In this document: in pieces, positions 15,818-23,284 of the stretch
Position numbering within the stretch: the stretch's first letter is position 1
Layout: the number at the start of each line of letters is the position of its first letter
Assembly (NCBI RefSeq): GCF_014698045.1
Contig: NZ_JACJSE010000025.1
Span: forward strand, 31,987-95,986
Direction: 5' to 3'
Length of the DNA stretch: 64,000 nt
DNA from: Aulosira sp. FACHB-615
GTDB lineage: Bacteria > Cyanobacteriota > Cyanobacteriia > Cyanobacteriales > Nostocaceae
Program-made: the position numbers and the translations under genes
Notes under the pieces: model-generated
Told to the model about the DNA's origin: nothing
Database searches by the model: none
Seen by the model: only the letters and a program-made list of their open reading frames with translations

Positions 15818-16297
15818 CCGTAAATATTGCGGCTGAATTTTGCGGTAGGTTAATGACCAACGTTCAGATACGACTGGTAACAACTCGTGAGGAATACTGG
15901 AATCAAAAGAAATAACTTGACCATCATGAAGATCATATTCTTGATCGTCAATGCAAAATGTAGCTTGTCCAATATTGACTAAAACTACTTGTGGTTCAAA
16001 AACAGAGTGATCACAATGTCGAAGCATCCGTCCACCAGGACTGTAATGAGATAACAGAGCGCAATCCCAAGCAGGATAAATCAAATTACCTAAACGATGA
16101 ACTCTATAATCCCAACTACCCTTTTTAATAACTGGAGGATAATTAAGTATTACCTCATACATGAACCACTTATGAGTTCGACCAAAAACAAACCGACTAG
16201 AGGGCATAGCCTTCATAGCAAATTGATGTTTACTCCAATAACGAAGGGTATTAAGGTCACGACGAATATATCCAATAGTTGTAAGTAAAGACATCAT
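15812..16297 (-). CDS. AlkB-like 2-oxoglutarate/Fe(II) dioxygenase
   Basis: A 161-residue protein with the active-site pattern of AlkB enzymes: HxD as His94-Cys-Asp96 in RHCDHS, distal His137 in SIPHELLP, and the pair of arginines six residues apart in RWSLTYR (Arg146, Arg152), which matches the RxNxTxR signature that binds 2-oxoglutarate in AlkB. AlkB enzymes remove methyl groups from 1-methyladenine and 3-methylcytosine, preferring single-stranded DNA. It is shorter than E. coli AlkB (about 216 residues), lacking most of the N-terminal nucleotide lid. Convergent with rep and inside the same island, so it may protect single-stranded replication intermediates; that link is inference. Another 2OG oxygenase substrate is possible. 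Confidence 0.75.
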   Translation of the reverse strand: MMSLLTTIGYIRRDLNTLRYWSKHQFAMKAMPSSRFVFGRTHKWFMYEVILNYPPVIKKGSWDYRVHRLGNLIYPAWDCALLSHYSPGGRMLRHCDHSVFEPQVVLVNIGQATFCIDDQEYDLHDGQVISFDSSIPHELLPVVSERWSLTYRKIQPQYLRL

Positions 16298-16390
16298 TTA
16301 CTCCTAAAAAAATCACAATTCATCAACCCGAAGGGAAAACAAAAATAATCTCGAACCGGAGGCAATAGGATTTCTACCTACTCACTACTT

Positions 16391-16527
16391 AGTAGGCGTT
16401 AGCCTACTTCTATTTAGAAGTGCAACGAAAAATCCCAGACAACCAACGAGTGGATGACTGGGATTACGAGAGTATTAATGACCTTCTCTCGAAGCTGAAA
16501 AATAGCTTCGCTATCAATTAAGAGAAG
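16391..16527. other. hairpin cluster, candidate replication origin of the island
   Basis: Three consecutive perfect hairpins in 137 bp: AGTAGGC-GTTA-GCCTACT (16391-16408); AATCCCAG (16431-16438) with CTGGGATT (16458-16465); and CTTCTCT (16483-16489) with AGAGAAG (16521-16527), inside which GAAGC (16491-16495) pairs with GCTTC (16505-16509). It lies upstream of the AlkB-like gene. Rolling-circle origins and single-strand origins are often such hairpin clusters. A 5' regulatory RNA is an alternative. Confidence 0.5.
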
Positions 16528-16608
16528 TGTAAAAAATCTTTAGAAAATCATGAGCGCAACTAACACAACCTTAAATTTAGTCTTTAATTTAGTCTTTAAT
16601 TTATAAAA

Positions 16609-16645
16609 CCAAAAAAAATAATCGGTGCAGGGTTACTACACCGAT
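16609..16645 (-). terminator. terminator of the PIN-TRAM gene
   Basis: On the minus strand a perfect 7-bp stem ATCGGTG / CACCGAT with an 11-nt loop is followed by TATTTTTTTTGG. It lies 48 bp past the stop codon of the PIN-TRAM gene. The boundary of the direct repeat (16631) falls in its loop, which is why the left repeat lacks a terminator. Confidence 0.75.
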
Positions 16646-16759
16646 CGCATTACTTGTGCATGATTTAATTGTGATTGAACCAGACATTTCCCTCACGCCA
16701 ATGCTGAAGCTTGGGGTTTGGCAAAAATCATGCGTCCGGCGGAGGTTTGTAAGGCGCTG
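16631..16759. repeat. right direct repeat (native 3' end of the PIN-TRAM gene)
   Basis: The functional counterpart of 13473-13601: it contains the last 67 bp of the PIN-TRAM coding sequence and 62 bp past its stop codon. Nine substitutions separate the two copies, so the duplication is not brand new. Confidence 0.93.
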
Positions 16760-17769
16760 GTGACAACTACCCGCAGTTCACCCCCGACATAACTACTCCC
16801 TTCTTCTACGACAACCATTGTGCCGTCATCTAGGTAGCCAATACCTTGACTTGGTTCTTTACCTTCTTTGAGAATTTTGAGGTCGAGGTTATCGCCTGGT
16901 AAATAAGTCGGACGGACGGCATTAACTAAATCGTTGACGTTCAACACAGGTACTTTCTGCACGCTGGCTACTTTTGACAAGTTGTAGTCGTTGGTTAGTA
17001 GTGTTGCGTTGATTTCTTGGGCAAAGCGGACTAATTTCGCGTCTACGGTGGCAATATCATCGTAGTCGATGGGGTTAATTAAAATACGTTCTGGGTAAGC
17101 TTCTTTAATGCGGTTAAGAATTTCTAAACCGCGTCTTCCCCGGACTCGCTTTTGGTCTTTACTGGCATCAGCTACTTGCTGCAATTCTTGTAAGACAAAT
17201 TGTGGCACGATGATTGGCCCTTCTAAAAACCCTGTTTCTAGTAGTGCTTCAATCCGACCATCAATTATGCAGCTAGTATCTAAAACTTTGGTATTGGCAG
17301 GTTTTAATGTACCTTCTGCTACCATTGTCTCCACAGTATTCGGATTAATTAATCGCAGTAATCCGCGTCCGTGGGTATCTGCCAAATTCATACCTGTAAC
17401 AGCTAAAATAATACTACCAACAACTGCTACTAAGGGTTTAATAAAACTAAAATCTGGCGGTATAGGTAGCAAAAATAACGGAGCCAGCATTAAGTTTGCT
17501 AGTAGTAAGCCAATGACTAATCCAATGGCACGGGTTAAGATGGCTTCCAGTGGCATTTCCCGGACTTGCGCCTCTAGGCGACGATAAGTCGTCTGAAAAC
17601 TCAGTCCAACTGCACCGCCAATAATGGCGGCAAAGACGGCAACTGTGAGGCGTAAAGCTTCTAGATTGGTCACTCGATCTAGCGTGCCATCAGGTAGCAG
17701 ATCGGTGCTGTAGAAACCTATGCCTGCTGCTGCCAAAATGAATGAGAGAATAATAATGGCATCAAGCAT
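16693..17769 (-). CDS. PIN and TRAM domain membrane protein (YacL-like)
   Basis: A 358-residue protein with four N-terminal transmembrane segments (within residues 1-135), a PIN nuclease domain beginning at KVLDTSCIIDGRIEAL, and a C-terminal TRAM RNA-binding domain (GQGIGYLDDGTMVVV onwards). The PIN acidic residues are present (Asp in LDTS, and in TVDAKLVRFA and LLTNDYNLSK). Family members resemble Bacillus YacL; the function is probably RNA cleavage at the membrane. The frame extends to a TTG at 17790 but the ATG at 17769 (MLDAIIIL) is the normal start. Its 3' end is duplicated at 13473-13601. Confidence 0.9.
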   Translation of the reverse strand: MLDAIIILSFILAAAGIGFYSTDLLPDGTLDRVTNLEALRLTVAVFAAIIGGAVGLSFQTTYRRLEAQVREMPLEAILTRAIGLVIGLLLANLMLAPLFLLPIPPDFSFIKPLVAVVGSIILAVTGMNLADTHGRGLLRLINPNTVETMVAEGTLKPANTKVLDTSCIIDGRIEALLETGFLEGPIIVPQFVLQELQQVADASKDQKRVRGRRGLEILNRIKEAYPERILINPIDYDDIATVDAKLVRFAQEINATLLTNDYNLSKVASVQKVPVLNVNDLVNAVRPTYLPGDNLDLKILKEGKEPSQGIGYLDDGTMVVVEEGSSYVGGELRVVVTSALQTSAGRMIFAKPQASALA

Positions 17770-18018
17770 GGTTGTGTTGTTTTCCTGCAATTGTTTTACC
17801 CGATGAAATCAAAAACATCTGACTTCATCGCTAAGAGACAACAATGAATATTGACTTAGACTAAGGGCGGAAGCAGGGAATATCTGCAAATATTATAACT
17901 AAAGAGCTTTATTTTAATATTTTGCATGGTTTTGTTGTGAAACGATAAAAAAACATAAACAAACTTTTTATTTTGGCAATTTGTAATGCTTTGTTAAGTT
18001 AAGTAATTATTGCTGACA

Positions 18019-19200
18019 ATGAATCAAAAATTTGCTGTTTCTAGCATGGTCAGTTCTGCTTATGTACATATTCCTTTTTGCAGACGACGGTGCTTTTATT
18101 GCGATTTCCCGGTGTTTGTGGTGGGCGATCGCCAACGGGGTGAAACATCGGGTACAATCTCCCATTACGTAGAGGTGTTATGCCAAGAAATTGCCCATAC
18201 ACCTAGTTTTGGTCAATCTTTGCAGACAATTTTCTTTGGTGGTGGTACTCCTTCACTGCTATCAACTCAGCAGTTGGCACAAATACTAGAAGCTTTAGAA
18301 GAACGTTTTGGAATTGCGCCCCAAGTTGAAATTTCAATGGAAGTAGATCCAGGTACATTTGATTTGGCGCATATCTCTGGCTATCGGAGTTTGGGTGTAA
18401 ATCGGGTGAGTTTGGGTGTACAAGCCTTTCAAGAAGAATTGTTAAAAGTAGCTGGGCGATCGCATTCCGTTAAAGATATCTTTGCAGCTGTTGAACTAAT
18501 TCACAAAGTCGAGATTCCCGAATTTAGTCTAGATTTAATTTCTGGGTTGCCACATCAGTCTTTAGATCAATGGTCGGATTCTTTAGCAAAAGCCGTGGCG
18601 ACCAACCCGACGCACATATCTATCTATGATTTAACCATTGAACCAGGCACAGCTTTTAATCGCTATTACAAACCAGGGGATAATCCTCTACCAACAGATG
18701 AAACTACTGTCAAAATGTACCAAATGGGACAGCAAGTCTTGACTGGTGCAGGTTACGCCCATTATGAAATTTCTAATTATGCCCGTCCTGGACACCAGTG
18801 TCAGCATAATCGCGTTTATTGGGAAAACCGCCCTTATTATGGCTTTGGGATGGGCGCAGCTAGTTACACTAACAAAAAACGCTTCACGCGCCCCCGGAAA
18901 ACTCAGGAATATTATCAATGGGTACAAGCAGGCTGCAAAATTGACTGTGAAATCACTCCAGCAGTCGAGGTATTGTTAGAAACTTTAATGTTGGGGTTGC
19001 GCTTGGCTGAAGGTGTGAGTCTTTCCTGCTTACAAGCAGAGTTTGGTAAAGAGAAAATAGGGGAAATTTATCAATGTTTGCAACCTTACATTGAGAAAGA
19101 TTGGGTAAAAGTTACAGAAGGAAGGTTGCAATTGACTGACCCAGAAGGATTTTTATTTTCTAATGTAATTTTGGCTGATTTATTTAATCAGTTGGGTTAA
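18019..19200 (+). CDS. hemW: radical SAM heme chaperone HemW
   Basis: A 393-residue HemW-family protein (related to oxygen-independent coproporphyrinogen oxidase HemN but acting as a heme chaperone). The 4Fe-4S motif CRRRCFYCDF (CxxxCxxC) follows AYVHIPF near the N-terminus; the SAM-binding GGGTPSLL and the later DLISGLPHQ are intact, and the C-terminal HemN_C-like domain is present. HemW lacks the extra cysteine that follows the cluster motif in true HemN, as here (CDFP). Starts at TTG 18010, ATG 18019 and ATG 18046 are all in frame; 18019 is chosen arbitrarily over 18046. Confidence 0.92.
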   Translation: MNQKFAVSSMVSSAYVHIPFCRRRCFYCDFPVFVVGDRQRGETSGTISHYVEVLCQEIAHTPSFGQSLQTIFFGGGTPSLLSTQQLAQILEALEERFGIAPQVEISMEVDPGTFDLAHISGYRSLGVNRVSLGVQAFQEELLKVAGRSHSVKDIFAAVELIHKVEIPEFSLDLISGLPHQSLDQWSDSLAKAVATNPTHISIYDLTIEPGTAFNRYYKPGDNPLPTDETTVKMYQMGQQVLTGAGYAHYEISNYARPGHQCQHNRVYWENRPYYGFGMGAASYTNKKRFTRPRKTQEYYQWVQAGCKIDCEITPAVEVLLETLMLGLRLAEGVSLSCLQAEFGKEKIGEIYQCLQPYIEKDWVKVTEGRLQLTDPEGFLFSNVILADLFNQLG

Positions 19201-19311
19201 TTGTTTTTGTTAAGGTAAGGGATTAGGGAATAGAGGCTAGTTAGGTGATATCTGGAAAGATAATAGCTAATAGTAGAAAATTTCTACTCTCTACTCCCTC
19301 ATCTCCACTTC

Positions 19312-19869
19312 CTATCCTTCTAAGTAAGTGTCTTTATAAAATTGCAGACGACCTACGCCGAGAAATTGACCAACGGTTTCTTGTCCAGATGGGAATGCTT
19401 TTACGCCAAATAAGTAGACACCATCATTAAAAGGATTACGGTAAGTCCGCAAACCGATTGTTACTGTTTGGTCTGGTGGTACAGGGTTAGCAAAGGTGAC
19501 GGTGAAATTTTGTTTGTCGTTGCTAACCACCGATTTGAGGGCTAACTTTTCGCCACGGCGATCGCTTGTACCCACAAAAGCAAATGTATCATTGGAATTA
19601 AACTCAATCTCTTCTGCGCCTGATATTTGAGTAAAAGTCACCTGTTGCAGAGATTCCCCGGCGGCGGCTGGTACTTTGACGGTAAAGTAGTATGTCGTAT
19701 CCGACACACTCGTTTCATTGTATGGCGTACTAGCACTAACTAGAGTTGGTGGTTGAGCAAAAGCGATCGCACCACTACCCAAAGTAACTGCATTCGCTGC
19801 AAACTGAGGTAAGGAACAGATGCCTACACCAACAAACAGCGTGCTTAAAAGGCTGCTGATGTACTTCAT
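19312..19869 (-). CDS. DUF2808 domain exported protein
   Basis: A 185-residue exported protein with a signal peptide (hydrophobic core about 5-20, ending near AANA). The mature part is a beta-rich domain found almost only in cyanobacteria (DUF2808), with typical blocks YYFTVKVPAAAGE, FAFVGTS, LRTYRNPFNDGVYLFGV and a C-terminal GRLQFY. Function unknown; the context gives no clue, as it is a single gene convergent with hemW. Confidence 0.85.
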   Translation of the reverse strand: MKYISSLLSTLFVGVGICSLPQFAANAVTLGSGAIAFAQPPTLVSASTPYNETSVSDTTYYFTVKVPAAAGESLQQVTFTQISGAEEIEFNSNDTFAFVGTSDRRGEKLALKSVVSNDKQNFTVTFANPVPPDQTVTIGLRTYRNPFNDGVYLFGVKAFPSGQETVGQFLGVGRLQFYKDTYLEG

Positions 19870-20575
19870 AATTTTATTTTTTGTCTAACTCGTTAACTCA
19901 TGAAATGGGTTGTCTTACCCATACCTAACCCTCAGCAACTGTCTATAAATTTGCTGAGTGATTTCTGTCTGTTTTCAATGTTTTTTCAGTATAGCAATTA
20001 TTTTTTTATGTTAGTAATAGCTAAAAATGAGTAGTAATTATTCTAGATTTTCACGGGTTGTATGTCTCATAAGACGATGGTTTTAGGGGTATTCAAATAT
20101 GTATAATTTAAGGAAATACCTCTCCATTTGGGGTGTTTTACCTCAGTAAAATTACTTCAATTAACTACTATTGAATTGAGTTCATATACTATAATTTTTC
20201 TTTCCAAAAAACTAAAAAAAATCAAGGGAATACTAAATTTGTGAACCAAGAGATCCCCGACTTCTTCAAGAAGTCGGGGATCTGAGACTTAATACCAGGA
20301 CTTACACAGCGATACGCAAAATCTGGGTTTGAAAGGATGGTAAAGGGGTATAGGTAATTAAAACCCTTGCACCCCATACCCTTTCACCCCTACACCCATT
20401 CTCCACAAACAACCTGCGTGCATAATCTTTCAGCCTTCTGCATGATTACCCTATCTGCCACAGTCAACTTTCTCAATACAATCAGACTGCGACGATACCC
20501 AGAAGGTCTTAAAATATTGTTAATTTCTGCTAAACCCCTCGACCTTAAATTTACAAGTATCACCCCGAAATTACT
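19870..20575. other. 700-bp intergenic region with palindrome repeat
   Basis: Between the DUF2808 gene (minus) and the GH57 gene (plus). It contains the 33-bp palindrome at 20251-20283, a partial MITE end (CAGGACTTACACAG near 20298) and a CACCCCTACACCC-rich stretch followed by ACAAACAACCTGCGTGCATA, which resembles 3063-3088. No coding region is supported. Confidence 0.5.
20251..20283. repeat. 33-bp palindrome, copy 2
   Basis: AGATCCCCGACTTCTTCAAG followed by its complement AAGTCGGGGATCT; the stem AGATCCCCGACTT / AAGTCGGGGATCT is perfect over 13 bp. It differs from the copy at 6111-6143 by two bases. Confidence 0.75.
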
Positions 20576-22165
20576 ATGGCTATTGGCTACGTCGCGCTTG
20601 TACTTCACGCACACCTGCCCTTCGTTCGTCACCCAGAAAGTGACTATGTGCTGGAGGAAGAATGGCTTTATGAAGCCATTACCGAAACATATATTCCTTT
20701 ACTAAAAGTCTTTGAAGGCTTAAAGCGAGACGGCATCGACTTTAAAATCACTATGAGTATGACACCGCCTTTGGTGTCGATGCTACGTGATCCCCTATTG
20801 CAAGAACGCTATGATGCTCACTTAGCCAAATTAGAGGAACTTACAGAACTAGAAATTGAGCATAACGTTAACAATGGGCATATTCGTTATCTCGCGGAAC
20901 ACTACGCCACTGAGTTTAACGAAGCGCGGGAAATGTGGGAACGCTACAACGGTGATTTGGTAACTGCTTTTAAGCAATTCCAAGATAGCAATAACTTAGA
21001 AATTATCACTTGTGGCGCTACTCACGGCTACTTGCCATTGATGAAAATGTATCCCCAAGCCGTGTGGGCGCAAATTCAAGTAGCTTGTGAACACTACGAA
21101 CAAACCTTTGGTCGTCCCCCTAGAGGTATTTGGTTGCCAGAATGCGCTTATTATGAAGGACTGGAGAGAATGCTGGCTGATGCTGGCTTGCGTTACTTCC
21201 TCACCGATGGTCATGGTATTCTTTACGCTCGTCCCCGTCCGCGTTTTGGTAGCTACGCGCCGATTTTTACCGAAACAGGGGTAGCAGCGTTTGGTAGAGA
21301 CCATGAATCTTCACAACAGGTATGGTCTTCTGAGGTGGGCTATCCTGGTGCAGCCGAATATCGAGAATTTTACAAAGATTTGGGCTGGGAGGCAGAATAT
21401 GAGTATATCAAACCCTATATCATGCCCAATGGTCAGCGCAAAAATACGGGGATTAAATACCATAAAATTACCGGACGCGGTTTAGGTTTATCTGATAAGG
21501 CACTATATGATCCATACTGGGCAAGGGAAAAAGCTGCCGAACATGCTGCTAACTTTATGTATAACCGCGAACGGCAAGCTGAACATCTTTATGGGATTAT
21601 GCAGCGTCCGCCGATTATTGTTTCGCCCTACGATGCTGAGTTGTTCGGACATTGGTGGTATGAAGGCCCTTGGTTTATTGACTATCTATTCCGTAAGTCA
21701 TGGTATGACCAAGGTACATATCAAATGACTCACTTGGCAGATTATCTCCGAGCCGAACCCAGCCAGCAAGTTTGCCGTCCTTCTCAGTCGAGTTGGGGTT
21801 ACAAAGGTTTCCACGAATATTGGTTAAATGAAACAAATGCTTGGATTTATCCCCATCTGCACAAAGCCGCAGAACGGATGATTGAAATCTCGAAGTTGGA
21901 ACCTGCTGATGAATTGCAATGGCGGGCGCTAAACCAAGCAGCAAGAGAACTGTTATTAGCACAATCTTCTGACTGGGCATTTATTATGCGGACAGGAACA
22001 ATGGTTCCTTATGCAGTCCGCCGGACGCGATCGCACCTGATGCGTTTTAATAAACTTTATGAAGATGTCAAAATCGGTAAAGTTGACAGTGGTTGGCTAG
22101 AAAAAATCGAAGTCATGGATAATATCTTCCCCGAAATCAACTATCGCGTTTATCGTCCTTTATAA
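20576..22165 (+). CDS. GH57 1,4-alpha-glucan branching enzyme
   Basis: A 529-residue glycoside hydrolase of family 57. GH57 branching enzymes make alpha-1,6 branches in glycogen in the cytoplasm. The catalytic nucleophile is Glu189 in WLPECAYYEGL and the acid/base Asp353 in SPYDAELFGHWWYEGP; Asp353 has the same number as in the Thermus enzyme, as I recall. The N-terminal YVALVLHAHLPFVRHPE carries the conserved HAHLPF motif. The DUF1957-type C-terminal helical domain is present, without extra domains. A GH57 amylase is less likely given the length. It is a single gene, with long upstream region and no partner. Confidence 0.92.
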   Translation: MAIGYVALVLHAHLPFVRHPESDYVLEEEWLYEAITETYIPLLKVFEGLKRDGIDFKITMSMTPPLVSMLRDPLLQERYDAHLAKLEELTELEIEHNVNNGHIRYLAEHYATEFNEAREMWERYNGDLVTAFKQFQDSNNLEIITCGATHGYLPLMKMYPQAVWAQIQVACEHYEQTFGRPPRGIWLPECAYYEGLERMLADAGLRYFLTDGHGILYARPRPRFGSYAPIFTETGVAAFGRDHESSQQVWSSEVGYPGAAEYREFYKDLGWEAEYEYIKPYIMPNGQRKNTGIKYHKITGRGLGLSDKALYDPYWAREKAAEHAANFMYNRERQAEHLYGIMQRPPIIVSPYDAELFGHWWYEGPWFIDYLFRKSWYDQGTYQMTHLADYLRAEPSQQVCRPSQSSWGYKGFHEYWLNETNAWIYPHLHKAAERMIEISKLEPADELQWRALNQAARELLLAQSSDWAFIMRTGTMVPYAVRRTRSHLMRFNKLYEDVKIGKVDSGWLEKIEVMDNIFPEINYRVYRPL

Positions 22166-22275
22166 AGAGTGCTGAGTTGAAAGTGCTGAGTGCTGAGTTA
22201 AAAGATATGACATTTACCAAGTGGGAAAATGTTGAGTAATCTTTTACTGATTCAGTACTCAGTACTATAGTGGTT
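22166..22275. repeat. AGTGCTG-type tandem repeat
   Basis: Copies of AGTGCTGAGT with spacers between convergent genes. The same unit recurs near 41125-41150 and 60955-60980. Confidence 0.6.
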
Positions 22276-22299
22276 TGTTATCTTTCACCTACCAGAAAT

Positions 22300-23124
22300 T
22301 CAAAAAATCATTTGCGGATGAATCAGTTTGTACCCCGCATCTTTGATTTTTTGATTCGATACATTGGCATTATATGGGCGGTTACTCGGTTTTGAACTAT
22401 CCCATTGCACTGTCGGTAAATTGTGCTTTGCAAATAAAGTATCTAGTAATTCTTGGCTGGTTAAATGTGCGTCATCAACCAAATTATAAATACCATTTAA
22501 GTGGTGTTGACGGGCAAATTCAATGGCGCTGACAATATCATCTAAATGAATCCAATTCGTGACATCTTTGCCATTTCCGGGGCGAGTTGTACCAGATGCA
22601 CGACTAAATATTTTAATCAGTTCTCGATTATTGCCATAAATTCCACCCAGGCGCAAAATACAAACGCGCAATTTCTCACTGGCGGCTGAGAGTAATACTT
22701 TTTCTGTTTCTCGCAGAATTACACCTGAAGCATGGGTTGGTTCGACTGGGGTATCTTCATCGACTGTAGCACCATTGCGATCGCCATAAACAGAATAACT
22801 GCCTGTGTAGATAATTTGGCGAATATTCGGTAACTGCGGCAAAATTTCCACTAAAGTTCTCGCAGTTTCTAGATAAGTTTCTTCATATAAATTTGCGCCT
22901 TTTGCCCCCACACTCAACAAAACTACATCTTGATTTTGCAAAACTGATTGCATTGTGGCTGCGTCGTTTCCTTTAGCAATGACAACTTTTTGCGCTACAG
23001 TTTGAAGTTCTGGGATGCGTTCGGGTGTAGTTGTGGTGGCGGTAACAATAAAAGTCATCTTTTGCTGCCAATATTTAGCCACTGCACAACCTACATAACC
23101 ACAACCAATGATAGCAACATTCAT
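22300..23124 (-). CDS. NAD-dependent epimerase/dehydratase-like (extended SDR) protein
   Basis: A 274-residue Rossmann-fold protein. The N-terminal nucleotide-binding motif is VAIIGCGYVGCAVAKYW (GxGxxG), and the SDR Tyr appears in YTGSYSVYGDRNG. The later WIHLDDIVSAIEFA block is typical of the YeeZ-like branch of extended SDRs. The substrate is unknown. It is a monocistronic gene, convergent with the GH57 gene. Confidence 0.85.
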   Translation of the reverse strand: MNVAIIGCGYVGCAVAKYWQQKMTFIVTATTTTPERIPELQTVAQKVVIAKGNDAATMQSVLQNQDVVLLSVGAKGANLYEETYLETARTLVEILPQLPNIRQIIYTGSYSVYGDRNGATVDEDTPVEPTHASGVILRETEKVLLSAASEKLRVCILRLGGIYGNNRELIKIFSRASGTTRPGNGKDVTNWIHLDDIVSAIEFARQHHLNGIYNLVDDAHLTSQELLDTLFAKHNLPTVQWDSSKPSNRPYNANVSNQKIKDAGYKLIHPQMIF

Positions 23125-23284
23125 AGATAAATTTTATTTTTTGATAGTATGTTAATTTAAAGCGATACTCTTAATTACAATACCAAATAAGTAAACTAAA
23201 AATAAGCTGAAAAAAGGTTACAAGCCATTGAACAGGAAGAAATTACACCTATTCCTGGTGAACAGGTATTGCGATAACTACGTT

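Larger units (their letters stand above)
13473..16759. mobile_element. plasmid-like island flanked by direct repeats
   Basis: A 3.3-kb segment bounded by 129-bp direct repeats of the 3' end of the chromosomal PIN-TRAM gene. Between them are a toxin-antitoxin pair, a rolling-circle Rep gene, an AlkB-like dioxygenase gene and a hairpin cluster. This composition is that of a small plasmid, and the repeats are what recombination between a plasmid carrying the gene end and the chromosome would leave. No integrase or transposase is seen. An older tandem duplication with later insertion is an alternative. Confidence 0.65.

Noticed and set aside
20367..20705. 112-codon plus-strand frame overlapping the GH57 start
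   Set aside because: It runs through repeat DNA and the first codons of the GH57 gene in another frame; no protein-like pattern.
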